Made by a program: the position numbers and the translations under genes | The notes under the pieces: generated by a model | Told to the model about the DNA's origin: nothing | Seen by the model: only the letters and a program-made list of their open reading frames with translations | The model's database searches: none | Part shown: positions 9,641 to 21,480 of the stretch, piece after piece | Layout of the letters: every line of letters begins with the position of its first letter | Numbering within the stretch: position 1 is the first letter of the stretch | Origin: Odobenus rosmarus divergens | Lineage: Eukaryota > Chordata > Mammalia > Carnivora > Odobenidae | NCBI RefSeq assembly: GCF_000321225.1 | Contig: NW_004450398.1 | Location: 702,675 to 766,674, forward strand | Direction of reading: 5' to 3' | Length of the DNA: 64,000 bases

Positions 9641-10504
9641 ATTATGACTCTTGGTTCTTCATAATACATTCAAGAGCCTATGGCTTCCTTCCATGAAAGC
9701 GATGAGTCCCTGTTTCTCTGATGGCCCCTTCTTGCTCCTCCATGTGGGCACCTCCTCTTTTGCCCATGCTAGAGATGGAGGTTCTCACTCCCTACGCTCC
9801 TCTCCCCTACACGAACATCTGACTCCAACTTCCTTTTTAGGTCAAATCTGTGTCTTTAGTTTGGACCTCTGATAGGGGCTCCAGATCCAGACTCGATAAA
9901 GCTCATCATGTCTACATCTGAACCCACGACCTCCACTGCAATTCCACTCCTCCCTCTTCTTGGGACCTTACTCTCTCAGGGAATGAACCAGAGTTGTTTG
10001 AGCCAGAGACCTGGGCATCACCTTTGACCAGTCCCGTTCTTTCACCCACATGTCCAGGTACTGAACAACAGGGCCTAACAACCCACCCCTCTGCCTGGGC
10101 CACTGCAACAGGCCTCTAGCTGCTCTTCTCAAAGCACCCATTCTCCGTTTCTGCTGTTGTCTGGACGCTGGTCAAATCCGAACCTCCTCGATTGGCAGAC
10201 GAAGTTATGACGCTCTATGAGAAATTCAGCAAGAGTGGAGTGGCCCACTGCCAGACCCAAGGGAGTAAAAATTTTTTTCAGAACTCCAATAAAATATAAT
10301 TCTCTTCAACGCTCCTGCTTGCCATTCACAAAGCACCTACTGTGTGCTGGGTCCTGTGCCAGGCACTACACAGGCCTCCTCCTCCATCCTCATCTCAACC
10401 TGCAAGGCAGATGGGGAATGGGGAACCTGCTCCTTCTACAGATGCTGACATGGGCTCCGAGAGGGTAGGTCACTTGCCTGGGAGAACTCGGGTCTGCCTG
10501 ATGC
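9641..10504. other. Intronic sequence with an L2/MIR-like part
   Basis: C- and T-rich text at 9700-10170 (TGGCCCCTTCTTGCTCCTCC, TCCTCCCTCTTCTTGGGAC) reads like a diverged L2 end or other old repeat. MIR-like text (AAGCACCTACTGTGTGCTGG) occurs at 10330-10470. No exon recognised. Confidence 0.45.
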
Positions 10505-10719
10505 CAAGGCCTGGCACTTTCTTTTTTTTTTTAAAGATTTTATTTATTCATTTGAGATAGAGAGCACGAGAGGGGGGAGGGTCAGAGGGAGAAGCAGGCT
10601 CCCCGCTGAGCAGGGAGCCCGATGCGGGACTCGATCCCGGGACTCCAGGATCATGACCTGAGCCGAAGGCAGTCGCTTAACCAACTGAGCCACCCAGGCG
10701 CCCAAGGCCTGGCACTTTC
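10505..10719 (-). mobile_element. Young Can-SINE, minus strand, perfect target duplication
   Basis: The body 10522-10702 is a reversed SINEC: AAAGATTTTATTTATTCATT, GCAGGCTCCCCGCTGAGCAG, GGACTCGATCCCGGGACTCC, ACTGAGCCACCCAGGCGCCC. The 17-bp flanks CAAGGCCTGGCACTTTC at 10505-10521 and 10703-10719 are identical. With a nearly intact consensus head, this looks like one of the youngest insertions in the window. Same orientation as SNX29. Confidence 0.97.
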
Positions 10720-11689
10720 CACTACAGCACGGTGCCGTAGTCCTCAAGGCTCCCCAGGATCCCAGGAATCCCAAGCCAGCCGTGCTGGCAGCTGGGAATA
10801 GCACCTGGGAAGGAAGGTCCCTACTCGATAGCTCTGTAGCCCACCTGCCCCTTTCCTAGGCCGATCAGATGTCCTTGGAACAGTCCCTTTGGTACCACAC
10901 GCTCCAATCGTGCCTTCACATGTCTCCTCCTAATGCCATCAAAACTGCCAAACTACCTCGATGGTCCATCCTCAACAGCAATGCTTTTAGCATCCACAAC
11001 TGGAAAACGTTCTCTGAAAATTTAGTTGTCCCTGAATTACACTTAACCCAATTGTGCATTTATTTCACTGAAGAATTAAAAGTGCTTATATCCAAAACTC
11101 TTTGGATTTTAGTTTCTATTTTAAGGGCTCCCCTCTCCAAATTAAGTTTGATAGGCCTCAATTCCTTCTGCTTGAGCCACAAAGATAATAATTCCTTAGA
11201 GGAATAACAAGAATTGACCTCTTCCAGCAAAAGCACGTTCCCTTCTAAAACAAGCAATAAAAAAGCCACTTCAAGTGTAATGTCCTCGACTCAGCAAAAG
11301 AAAAATAAAATAGGAGGGTAATATTTGCAATCAGGAATCAGGGCAGACCCTCTCTTCTCTGTTTTAACAGGAAATTTGAATCTGGAGGTTTCTTTTCTAT
11401 TGGGAAGAATTACCCTCACAGTGCCTGTAATAACATGGGGTAAAAGGAGGGGGTGGGACTTTAGACCCTCAATGAACTGAATCCACAACCAACTCTTGTG
11501 TAGACAGGGCCTCCAGAAACACTTCCATTTAGAAGATTAGCAACATCTCCTCGAGCATTCCTACCTGCCCCCGCATGCCCCTCTTACTAGTCAACGCCAC
11601 CGGCCTCCTCTGCTGAGCACTCTCTGCACACCAGCCCCCCGCCCCGGTTTCTTCACCTGTTTTTGAACTTCATCTAATATATAGCAGGC
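10720..11689. other. Intronic sequence, no gene seen
   Basis: AT-rich, with no repeat or exon that I can assign. The 112-codon open frame at 10869-11207 lacks any recognisable domain, and its composition follows the local base composition. Confidence 0.4.
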
Positions 11690-11935
11690 TCCTTTGTGTC
11701 TGGTTTCTTTCACTCCATACGGTGTTTGTGTGGTATCTCCATGCTACAGGGCATAGCACCCATGTGTCGTTCACCGTCATGTAGTACGTCCCACTGTAGG
11801 AACACACACCCCAGGCTGTCTACCTGTTCTGCTGGGGCGGGCATTCGGCTTGTTTCCAGTTGGGGCTGTTATGGGTAAGGCAGCTACGGGCATTCACGCG
11901 CTTGGCTTCTGCACTCATATCTTTTGGGATCACAG
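11690..11935 (-). mobile_element. L1 fragment (ORF2 end), antisense
   Basis: TCTGGTTTCTTTCACTCCAT and GCTTGTTTCCAGTTGGGGCT followed by GGGCATTCACGCGCTTGG are the reverse of the 3' ORF2 region of old mammalian L1 elements. Heavily diverged; no open frame remains. Confidence 0.65.
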
Positions 11936-11984
11936 ATCTCAATGGGAAGTTAAAATGATAAAGCTACAAGGAGAGAACATATGA

Positions 11985-12100
11985 GAGTATCTTCATGACC
12001 TTACAGGCCGGCAAGGATTCTTACACAGAACCCAAAAAAAGGCACAAAGCACCTTCTGGCTGCGGGAAATGCCCTGTATCTCCAGGCAGTACTCACACGG
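11985..12100 (+). mobile_element. Short L1-like fragment
   Basis: CTTACAGGCCGGCAAGGATT followed by CTTACACAGAACCCAAAAAA resembles the L1 ORF2 phrase GGCAAGGATTTCTTA(A/C)ACAGGACAC(A/C)AAAA. Short and diverged. Confidence 0.45.
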
Positions 12101-12329
12101 ATATATACAGAAGTAAAGATCCACCGAACGATAAACGTGGGATTTATGCACCTGACATTTATATTAAACCTAGAATTCAAAGCAAAAGCCCTTCCACCCA
12201 AAGCCATGCCTACACTATTCTCAGGAGATTGAGCTTTTACCCACATTTACGTTCCCAGGAGGTCTTAAGGAGACTGTAGTGGGTGAGCATCCATGAGGAC
12301 CTGACACGTTAATTAGAGGTCAGTGTTGA

Positions 12330-12455
12330 GGGGAGGAGTCCAGAGATTAGACTCTGGCCTTAAGCAGATGTGCGTTCGAATTCCAGCTCCATCTCTTGCT
12401 AGCCAAGCGATCCTGGGTAAGTTAATTCACCTCTTCAAGCCTCGACTAAATATGG
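12330..12455 (+). repeat. MIR
   Basis: TGTGCGTTCGAATTCCAGCT with CTTGCTAGCCAAGCGATCCT and GGTAAGTTAATTCACCTCTT is the central MIR core in plus orientation. Confidence 0.85.
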
Positions 12456-12461
12456 AGAGTT

Positions 12462-12512
12462 ATATACACACACACATACACCACACGTGTATGTATGTAC
12501 AGATATATGCAC
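12462..12512. repeat. Alternating CA/TG tract with a small palindrome
   Basis: ATATACACACACACATACAC then CACACGTGTATGTATGTAC. The CA-rich left arm and TG-rich right arm can pair over a short loop (CATACAC with GTGTATG), and the alternating purine-pyrimidine run favours Z-DNA. Probably a decayed microsatellite. Confidence 0.6.
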
Positions 12513-12674
12513 AAACACGTATAAAGGAGGACTAGGGGAGAGGGGGAATGAAGATTTAAAAGCTGCTTTTCAGTGGCCTGAGGTTCCGAATCTACTTCAA
12601 GGCTCTGCCAAGCAGAGGCACATGCTGACCTCAGGGACACCCGAGGCCTCCTCTGCAGAAGCAGAAGGACACAG

Positions 12675-12860
12675 TAGAAGGCCCAGGGCTGCGCAGGGAG
12701 ATGGGCCTGCGTTCAAATTCCAGCCCTTCCCCTGGCTAGCTGTGCCCCTGCGGGTGGTACTCCACCTCAGGACTCAGCTTCTCCATCTGTATAATGGGGA
12801 CAACAGCGTTTTGCAGTGTGGCTGTGAGATGCTGGGCCTGGCCTGGGCCTGGCAGGCACT
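12675..12860 (+). repeat. MIR
   Basis: CTGCGTTCAAATTCCAGCCC, TCAGCTTCTCCATCTGTATA and ATGGGGACAACAGCG are MIR landmarks in order, plus orientation. This is a second MIR about 350 bp after the first. Confidence 0.9.
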
Positions 12861-12879
12861 GCTCACACCGTGACACCAT

Positions 12880-14110
12880 CACCTTCATCGCTGTCTGCCT
12901 TTGTGTACATGAACTTCCCTATTACAGAATTAGGGGTAATTATAAGATGTGCAATCACAAAATTACAGCAGGTAATTACCATGCCTAATTGTCAAATGCT
13001 AGGCAGGCGAGGAATCACAAACATAATGTAGAGCCTGTGGGTTGGGCAGTTAAGCCTCTCCTTTGCTTCCAAAAAACCGTCAACAGAAGCAGCAGAGTTC
13101 AGTGCGTGACCTTCTTGGGAGGGTTTTCAAGTCCTGCAGCACAGCCGGGGAAGCGATCTTGGGGCTGCTGATGCAGGAGGACCTCGGTACGCCGTCTCTC
13201 GGCAGGCTGTGGGCTAGCCTGGTATTTACACAGCCCTTGTCACAACAGCACCAAGGGTCGTGGATGAGAGTGCTATTTTAGGAGGAGGACCTCACAAGGG
13301 TACTTCATGGTTAGCGCCGAGGATCAGACCCTAGACAGAAACTGCTGGTGGGAGTGCAGCAAGAGCTCGGGGATGATGGCTCATTTATTTACACACAGCT
13401 GGTTTTGGGAAACAAAACGCCAGGCTGCCCTGCTTTCTTCAGCATCAGCCCAATGCGCGCCTCTCCATTTCAAACTTCAGGCCCCTTTTTAATGATCCAA
13501 ACTCCCACACCAAGGCACCGAACGCTTCTTTATGTGTGATATTCAATGGGGTGAACTTCTTTGGACTTACAGGAAATATAACATTTAGTGCCACAGATTT
13601 TACCTACAATTTTCACCAAGGCCCTGCAATTTTAGGCCCTAAAACAGAGACTCAGAACAACCAAGAGATATGCCTAATGTGACCCAAGGAGGGGGAGGTG
13701 GGAGTCCAACAGGTCCTTGAGTTGATGCTACACCCAAGAGCCACGTCGTCTGTAACTGAGAGGAAGAGCGTGCTATCAACTCTGAATTGCAATGCCCTTC
13801 TGCACATGCTTAAATGCAAAGACAGTCAGAGGATATTAGGATAACAAAGCTTCTTTTTTTAAAAAATGGCTTTAGGTCCCTAATTCATTTTACTTCCTTA
13901 ATACCCAAGGAATGAAATGATTTGTGTTTTGGTTGGCGGCCTGTGTTAATGTGTCCTAACAAAACTTCCCTTTTAATGAAATGGCTTCATGTGTTATTAA
14001 CTATAAGTGTCCTCATTGCTAGAACCAAATGCCTGAATTACCATATGACCACGCTGATGGAGTGGTATCACGGCAGCCCGATGCCAAGAATAAAATAAAT
14101 AACTTGGCTG
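12880..14110. other. AT-rich intron with conserved-element character
   Basis: No exon recognised. Two blocks stand out because they carry no repeat signature and are dense in homeodomain-like cores: 12918-12995 (GGTAATTATAAG, CAGGTAATTACCATG) and 13870-14080 (CCTAATTCATTT, TGTGTTATTAACTAT). I infer possible non-coding constraint; no alignment could be run. Confidence 0.35.
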
Positions 14111-16430
14111 GAGAAAAACGACTTTTTAGTGCCCGGGGTTATGTAAACTCGGCAGGCCAGTGGAGCAGGAATGGCAGTCTATGCTAAGAATTGCCGGCAC
14201 AAGCCCCTGCATACCTTTCCAAGAAGGAAAGCGAATGGGCACCTTCCAAGTGGACCGGACCCAGCCCAGTCTCTGCGCTACCCGGGGCACGACACCACAA
14301 TCACGGACACCGGCTGAGCAGCGGACGGCTTCTTCAGGGAGAGGGTCGTGGCACACAGACCCCGTTCACTATGCTCCAGCTCAAGTTCTGCTGTCCCTGA
14401 CACTGCACAGCAGTCTTGACAGTTCCACAAGCGGAAGGCTAGTGGTACCCAGAGGTCAGCCTTCCCACCGGATTGCACCCGCGTGCTTTCTGCAGTGATG
14501 GGAACTGGACCCAGGGTTCAGGGCATCCACTCTCCCTTCGAGACCCTGCCTCCCCCCTTCAAGACCTAGGGTCACTAGTGAAAAAGGTGGGGACTCCGGT
14601 CCCTTTGACTGAGTTCCTGACCCCGCCAACTCACAACTTTGTCTCGAAAATAAAGCCTGGCATGAGATAAAATCACGGGCGGGACCACTTCAGATGAGAG
14701 CCAGATGCAGGACGGGCTGTTGCGGAGGACTCAGGGGCCCAGTCTCCAAGTCATGCCACCCCTGCTAAGGTAACGGACCTTCCAATCCCCTCAGAGCCCA
14801 CCGAGGACCCCCCAACCCCCACCCCGCTCAGCAAGATGGCCCCTGCAGCTCCCTGCAGTTCCAACCACTGCTAACCCCAGCCTCTGCCAGAGAGTTAAGG
14901 AGGAGACCAGTGTGAAGCTGCCCGTGCTCTGGGGTTCATGGTTGCGGGCTTTGGGCGCCATGTGGAAGCCTCCCATGGTGGGGCAGTAAGCAAGCCCTCT
15001 CAAGGAAGTCGGGCACCAGAAGCGAGGCAGGGAGACAGGCTTCAAAAACCCCTGAAGGTGGGCCTGGATGAGGAGAGCTCGGTCTAGGAGCCGTAACTGA
15101 GAGTTCCCCTCATGTCGTATTTTTCGGCCATGATCCCTCCACGGTTGGCATGGTTTTATTAAAAGTTCTAGCCTGGCGTTGGTTGTGCTGAAGGAACATA
15201 AGGAACAGCCCCAGCTGTCATATTTGGGTTTGAAGAGCAGGGAAGAGACAGCACTGTACTCCCTCCCCTACCCCAAGCCAGAGCGGCAGTGATCCTTGGT
15301 GCGCAGCTGGGCGCAGGAGCCTGGCCGCCTAAGGACGGTCCTCTTCAGCACCGGCAGCGACATCAGGGACCACAGAGAAAATCACAAGGGGCGAGGCCCC
15401 GAGTGCACATGAGACAGTCCCTAGAAAACTCAGAAATAGCTGGAGCCATTTTGATGGGAGCTAATTTCCGGCAATCAAGCCACTGGGGGCTCCAATGATC
15501 ATATTCAGGGAATTTTAAAAGGAAGTATGACTTCATCCGCTGGTCACATGTTGCAGTCTAGATATTTGAGTCATGCACACTGTACCCCCTTAGCCCTGTG
15601 CTCTGGGAGACACAGTCTCTTGCTGAAAGCTGGTTACTCTGTAGCAAAGTCTTCTGCTTCTTTCTTCCCAGATACTAATACTAGCCAAGTGTTCCTGGGA
15701 TAGGAGAAAGGGGGAAGCAGAAGCTGGATATCTGTTTATTCTGAAGTAAGTTAATTTAGGGTTTACTTATGATGTATTGAAAAGTAAGATTCCAATCACA
15801 TGTATGAATGTGTGCAATTATATCCCCGAAAATAAGACCAGAAGGATTCTAATCCAAACATTTGCAGTGGTTATTTCTTCACGTTGATGGATTTTTATTA
15901 TCTGTATGGTTTAAGGTTTTCTGAGTTTTCCAAATTTCTTTCCTCTACTGAATACTGACTTTGGTAATAGAAACATTAAGACATTTTTCAAGTAAGCGGG
16001 ACTTCTGGTGGACACTGAAAACAGTGCAGAGCTGACCCTCCTTTTCTCCAAATACAATCGGACACGGTTTTAAATATAGACACAATCTGAAATGCATGGC
16101 CACCTCCAGAAACAAAAGGACTACCTCTGTCATTTAGGAAGAAAGAGGAAACCTCCCCAGGGAACAGGGAACAGGCTGGGGAAGAGGGGGCCGGGATCTG
16201 GGCCACAGAGCCAGCAGGGGCTGGGGAGGGGAGGACTCACTGAAGACTGGGGAGCAGGCAGCCCTCCCTGGGGCAGGAGACCCAGCAGACTGGCCCACTC
16301 CCGTGCGAAGCCAGAGCTGAGCCCAGGAGGCTTGCCTATTGATCTCCATCCTGACTGAATTCAACACAGGCCAATTTAAAGTAAAACCCTTTTGGAAGAT
16401 CTGAGGCTCTAAACTTGTTTTGGGCCCCAA
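14111..16430. other. Intronic sequence, no gene seen
   Basis: GC-richer region (14.1-15.5 kb, 16.15-16.35 kb) with several open frames of about 60-115 codons on both strands. None has a recognisable domain or start context. AT-rich, unique-looking sequence fills 15.5-16.1 kb. Confidence 0.4.
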
Positions 16431-16457
16431 CAGGGGGTGATACTGCTGTGATAGATT

Positions 16458-16492
16458 GAAGTTTTTTGTTTTTTGTTTGTTTGTTTGTTTTT
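16458..16492. repeat. TTTG/TTTTG simple repeat
   Basis: A run of GTTTTTTGTTTTTTG followed by four TTTG units. Low complexity. Confidence 0.85.
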
Positions 16493-16789
16493 ACTCTGTA
16501 TGCTCAGAACTAAATAAAGTCTTGCAGAAAGCCGTCGGTGGGGGAAATAAGTTTTAAAACCAGAGTTGGTCTCTTTGTCCTGATGAGGGGAAGGGCTGTG
16601 GTGAGAACAGGCTCTCTGACTGCATGCCTCTCGCTCTCAGGAATAAAAACAGCAAAACCCCCTGAGTCCTTCCGTGCTGAGCAGGGCATTCATAGCACAT
16701 CCAGCTCTGGGCATTCCCAGCTCCTGCGGGCCACCCCGTGCTTACTGAGCACCTACTATGCCCAGGCCCTGGGCTGGCTGCAAGCACAG

Positions 16790-17010
16790 AGACAGAGGTG
16801 GGCCAATGGTTGGAGCGATGATTCTGAGCACGGTCTGGGGACAAGGACTGCCTGGATTCAAATACTGACTTCACCTTCTCCACTTAGCTATGTGGCCGTA
16901 AGTAATTTAGTAAGCCTCTCTGCGTGCCCCAATTTCTTAATGTAAAGACAATTCTAGCACTTACCTTCTAGAATTGTGTCTAAGATCAGCCACTCTGCTC
17001 GGCATGTGAG
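16790..17010 (+). repeat. MIR
   Basis: GACTGCCTGGATTCAAATAC, TTAGCTATGTGGCCGTAAGT and GTAAGCCTCTCTGCGTGCC mark a plus-strand MIR of nearly full length. Confidence 0.9.
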
Positions 17011-17039
17011 TATTTAACAGAAGTTAGCTGTTATCAGCA

Positions 17040-17290
17040 AAAGCTAGGTGCCTGCTCTCAAGAAGGTCACACGTTTGTGAGGCAGACGGAAAAACAGAAA
17101 CTGCAGTCTGGGGGAACAAGTTATGACAAAGGGAAGCAAAGGAGGCCAGGAGGCAAGAAGGGGCATATAATTCAGTGTGGAAGGCATCAAAGAAGGCTTC
17201 CTGGAGGGGGTGATAATGTCTAAGGGCAGCCTTGAAAGAGGAGGGAGAGCGGCCGGAGGGAGAGGGGAGGTGGGAGGGGCTATCCAGGCC
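17040..17290. repeat. Old unnamed interspersed repeat
   Basis: CTGCTCTCAAGAAGGTCACA, GAAGGCTTCCTGGAGGGGGT and AAGGGCAGCCTTGAAAGAGG are phrases of a common old mammalian repeat. I cannot name its family with confidence. No coding capacity. Confidence 0.5.
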
Positions 17291-19790
17291 AAAGCTACAG
17301 GAGGAGTTTTCTGCTTTGCTTGATTACACCAAGCCCTTCCCACATCAAATATTGAGGAGATGAGTAAGAAAGAAATCGTTATAAGAGAATGTGGCATCTG
17401 AACAAGCAGTGCACTCAACTCTGCAGGATGCAAAGAAATGGCTACCCCCCCGATGGTCTCAGGGCTTCTGAATGAAAAGCTTCAGCTCCGCTGGGACCAC
17501 TGCATCTGGCCTCCCAAGATGTGGGCTGTGTGACCAAGTGTCTCGCAGGCAAGCAGCTCTTGTATAAACGAATGGAGTAGGGAGGCCATCCATCAGCAAG
17601 GAAATGATTCAGCAAGGAAAGCATGTCACTTTCTAATGTGATTAAGAATGACCCTCCTTCTCCTACTGCTGCTAATTGTCCTTTAAGGAACTGATAGCTT
17701 CCTTCAGTACATACTCATACCAGACTTGGCTCTGTCTCATCGTGCTTCTGCTCTGGCACCTCCGTTCCCCACCAAGACCAGGAGCTGGGTGCCTCTCTCC
17801 TGCAGAGAAACCCTGTGAGCTGGTCTAACGGTGTCCCTGGCCCTTGTCTTCCTAGTCATGGACTCTTCATGACCAGAAAGAGAAACCGATTCATGATGCC
17901 TTCCAGGAAATGCACACTTACTGGAAGGACACAAGGGCATCTCAGAGCGCCAAGGGCTGGCAGTTCTGCTGGGCCTTCTGCGGGGCTGGACCAGGAGCCA
18001 CAAAGCCATGCAGAAGGGGGCAGGTGGCAGCAGAGTCCACGCTCGCCTGCTCTCTGTGTGCGCCCACTCAATTCTACTCGGTCTCTCCACAGCTTGCTTT
18101 CTCGACTTCCGAGCTCACGGTCCAAATAGGACACCTCTCAAACCCAGCCCTAGAGACCTTCAGAGCAGCCCAGTCAAGCCTGCCCAATCCCGAAGGTTCC
18201 AGGAGAGAGCACTTGGGGTGAACATGGCTGTCCCTCACTGCCTGCGTCAGTAGCTCAGTTCTCCTCCAGGGACACACTCCCCACCCAACCTCAGTGTCTG
18301 TGCTTCCCGTGAATCCCACGCCAGCTCTCAGCCTACAGGCAGGTACAAGAGGAAGGTGTGGGCAGTCAAAGCCCACCTGCACCACAGTACAGGCATTGCA
18401 CCCATGCCAGGCCAATCTGGAGTGTGTGTGACTGGGAAAGAGCTGAGAGGGTTTTTTAGTTATTCTTGGCCTGTAAGGATATGAGCTCAGAGCTGCTGAT
18501 GACCACAAGAAGGGGAACCTACCAGAGAATAAAGCCATTACAGAGGGAAGCAGAACTGCGGGTGGTGGTGGTGGAGGGGGGAAGGCACACAGCCCCTGGA
18601 TCAAGCCATACCTAAACCCTTCTGCTCAGAAGCCCATCAACTAACTTGTATTCAAGCTGCTTTAAGGTGAAGTTTTTGCCATTACACGCAAAAGAATTCA
18701 AACCAAAAGCGAACGTGATTAGGCCACTACCCAGATAGTTTTCCCCTAGCTGGGTGTCCTCTGTGGACCAGTGAGTGTACCTTGGGGCAATTCTCAGAGA
18801 AGGAGGTTGGTAAAGTACTCTAAAGGACACCTCCTCCTTTTGCCCCAAAGTATTCCTCTTTCTGAGTTTAATAGGCCCTTTAACTCATTTGCACAACAAT
18901 GCAAAGCTTTTCCCGTACCCTCCCCCAGTGATCCTGGGACAACCTTGCAGCCAACACCAGGAGTACAAATACTTGTCTCCTCACTCAAGAAACAAGACTT
19001 TCTAACCACTACCAAAATATGTGGATAATGAATACCAGACTCTCTAATTAGAGCTGATCCTTAGTCAAACAGCTACAAATTCTCAGGCAGTTGCTGACGC
19101 AAAAGTATGCCTCAGTACCATGAGGACCCGTCCCCCATTGAAATGCATTTAGGAGGCTTCAGTTACATCATGCCAAAAGGATGGCCAGGGAAGAAATGCC
19201 CCAAGATGCCAAGTGAGCTCCATGCAGGCCCGTGGGGGGAGCCTGGCAGAGGCACCCCAGGGCCCCCGCTGAGAGCCCAAGGTGAAGCTGCCCTACTCCA
19301 CCCAAAGCCTCCCTGAGCAACACAGATGCAGGCTCCTTTTTACACAGCTGCAAGCCTCTGCTTATGGTCTTTAATCTTCTTCTTTGAAAAGCATCCAATT
19401 TAAGAATTTTTGCAGTAATCATTTCAGAGTAATGAAAAACAAACAGAACAATAGAACATCTCCGACGTGATGTGAGCACTCGTGCACCTCTCTCTCATGG
19501 ACACTTAAGGAGACGCATTAGTCATTAGGAGGAACCCTCTTTTATCTCCCCACACAACCAAATTTTGCCTGCATGCCGACCACGAACATCATCACACAGT
19601 TAATTTGCTTCATGTGCTCATTTCTCCCTCATAATGACACCCATAAGATGGCATTAAAAAAAAAAAAAAGTCCCTGATGTCCAAGATAAGGCTGGGATGA
19701 ACATTTCTTCATGTCTCAGGAGAGAGCAACACTGGGTCAACAGCTTCCGGCCACCCCGAGTGGGGAGGGCCCTCTCCAGGGAACCAAACT
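17290..19790. other. Intronic sequence, no gene seen
   Basis: Includes overlapping open frames of about 60-176 codons on both strands at 17.7-18.6 kb. They are mutually incompatible and lack recognisable domains. A run of A lies at about 19656-19670. No repeat family assigned. Confidence 0.4.
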
Positions 19791-19794
19791 GAAA

Positions 19795-19935
19795 GCCCAG
19801 GGACTCCATCCAGCTCCGGCTGGGTGACTTGGGCCAAGCTGCTTAACCTTTCCGAGCCCTGGTTTTAGCGTGTGTACAATGGGGTACACTAGCATCTCCT
19901 CACTGGTTGTCACCGCCCAATGACACAGTGCATGA
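19795..19935 (+). repeat. MIR
   Basis: GGGTGACTTGGGCCAAGCTG, CTTAACCTTTCCGAGCCCT and ACAATGGGGTACACTAGC are the MIR core and 3' part in plus orientation. Confidence 0.85.
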
Positions 19936-20509
19936 CGCATCTATCACATCAGTAGCAATCCAATGAGGGGCTGAATTCTTGTTGACTGTGAGACAGACAC
20001 AGGCAGGACCGGACTCTCCATGACTGCATGGCTATCTGGGGAGGGACAAAGAGGGAAAGTGGGCCCTTGTTGGACATGTCGGCCCACTGCCCAAAGAAGG
20101 TGGCACGAGGGCAAAGGATTTGTCACCATCAACTCCAGCAACTTGAGTCAAACACTCCCTTGGCCTAGAGACACACAGAGCATCTTCTAGAAGCCGTTGG
20201 CAGGTAAGATGGTGAAGGTACCCGCCTTGCAGGGGTTTGCCTGTGGGGGGGGGGGTGGTGGCCTGAGCAGCTCTCCTATCCCGCCTTGTGTCCCAGCAGA
20301 CCAGCATTCGGAAGCTTTCCACATTTCCTGGAGACAGACACACCACCCCCCCTGCCCAAAAACACTCATTAAGGCCTATGGATTCTCTTCTGAAAAAAGA
20401 TAATCACACACACCTGTACAAATCATCTCAGACCATTCCAGAAAGTCCTGGGGCCCAGCTGGCCACCACAGCCAGGAAGTCGTGACCGGCCGGGTCTGAC
20501 AACTGGCGT

Positions 20510-20600
20510 TCCTGCTCAAACTCACACAGCTAGAAAGGTGCAGAGCAGAGATTCGACCTCCATCTGTCTGACCTTCAGAACCTGAGCTTTTAGCATGGTA
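20510..20600 (-). repeat. MIR fragment
   Basis: AACTCACACAGCTAGAAAGG, GCAGAGATTCGACCTCCATC and CTTCAGAACCTGAGCTTTT form the reversed MIR 5' half. Confidence 0.75.
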
Positions 20601-20739
20601 TGCTGACTTTCCTTTGGCCACCATTATGGTGGCTGTGGAAGAGGAATGGAGAGATGACCTCTACTGTCACCACGGGATCCTGGGTGGGAAGGATGAGAAG
20701 TGACAGGAACTAACGGTACTGTTCTGAGCGCCGATTGTG

Positions 20740-20955
20740 TATCCAGAACTCTGAGAGGTGCTGCAGAAATAAGGCACTAACTCTGACAACAACAGCTAGC
20801 ACTTCCTGAGCCCTAACCCTGCACCCGGCTCTGGGACTAAGCGCCTTACTGTTGACCGTATTTAATCCTCATAACAACTCCAAGAGGAGTTATCCCTGTT
20901 TGACAGACAAACTGAGGCTCAGGAAGCCAGATCTGAGTGCAAAAGCCCAGATGGC
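20740..20955 (-). repeat. MIR
   Basis: CTAGCACTTCCTGAGCCCTA, TTTAATCCTCATAACAACTC, GACAGACAAACTGAGGCTCA give a long reversed MIR. The order is intact. Confidence 0.85.
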
Positions 20956-21079
20956 TAAGAACTACACTCAACTCAGAGGGCTTCTAGTATGTTAGCTTGC
21001 AAACATCCTCAAATTCTGAAAAAGGAATCTGGTAGCTGGGCCACCACCATGCTCAGCTGTCCCCAGAGACCCCCCAGAT

Positions 21080-21480
21080 TCTCCCTCCCCCACGCAGGTG
21101 CTCTTCTCCATGTGGCCTTTTCTACGGCAGGCCCTCTGCCCGCAATGCCTTTCCCTCTTCAGTCTGCCTGGCGAACCCTATACATCTCCCAAGACTCCAC
21201 TCACCCAACTCCTGCTACTTTCCCCCAAGGGGTCCCCCCACTGGACTCTCTAGAGGTTTTATCAACTCCACGCCCCAAATTCATCCACTGACATATTAGG
21301 TTTCTTACTAGCATACAGCCTAACTGGCAATCCTTTTGCATACTTATTGACTGCTCTGTGCTTCCTCTCAAGGAGAATGGAAGAGAATGTAAGCTCCCAT
21401 AGCTCACTATGCCCCAGCCCCACGCCTGGAACACAGATGGCCAGTAAACTCTGTTCGGTGACTGAAGGAACAAATGAACG
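21080..21480 (+). mobile_element. L2 LINE 3' end
   Basis: CTGCCCGCAATGCCTTTCCC, CAAGACTCCACTCACC, GAATGTAAGCTCCCATAGC and GGCCAGTAAACTCTGTTCGG are typical L2 3' end text in plus orientation. No coding frame is kept. Confidence 0.8.

Noticed and set aside
16092..16430. Gly/Pro-rich open frames on both strands
   Set aside because: Composition-driven; no domain, no splice context and no partner exon.
17737..18604. Open frames of 81-176 codons on both strands
   Set aside because: They overlap each other, have no recognised domain or splice signals, and lie in an intron of SNX29.
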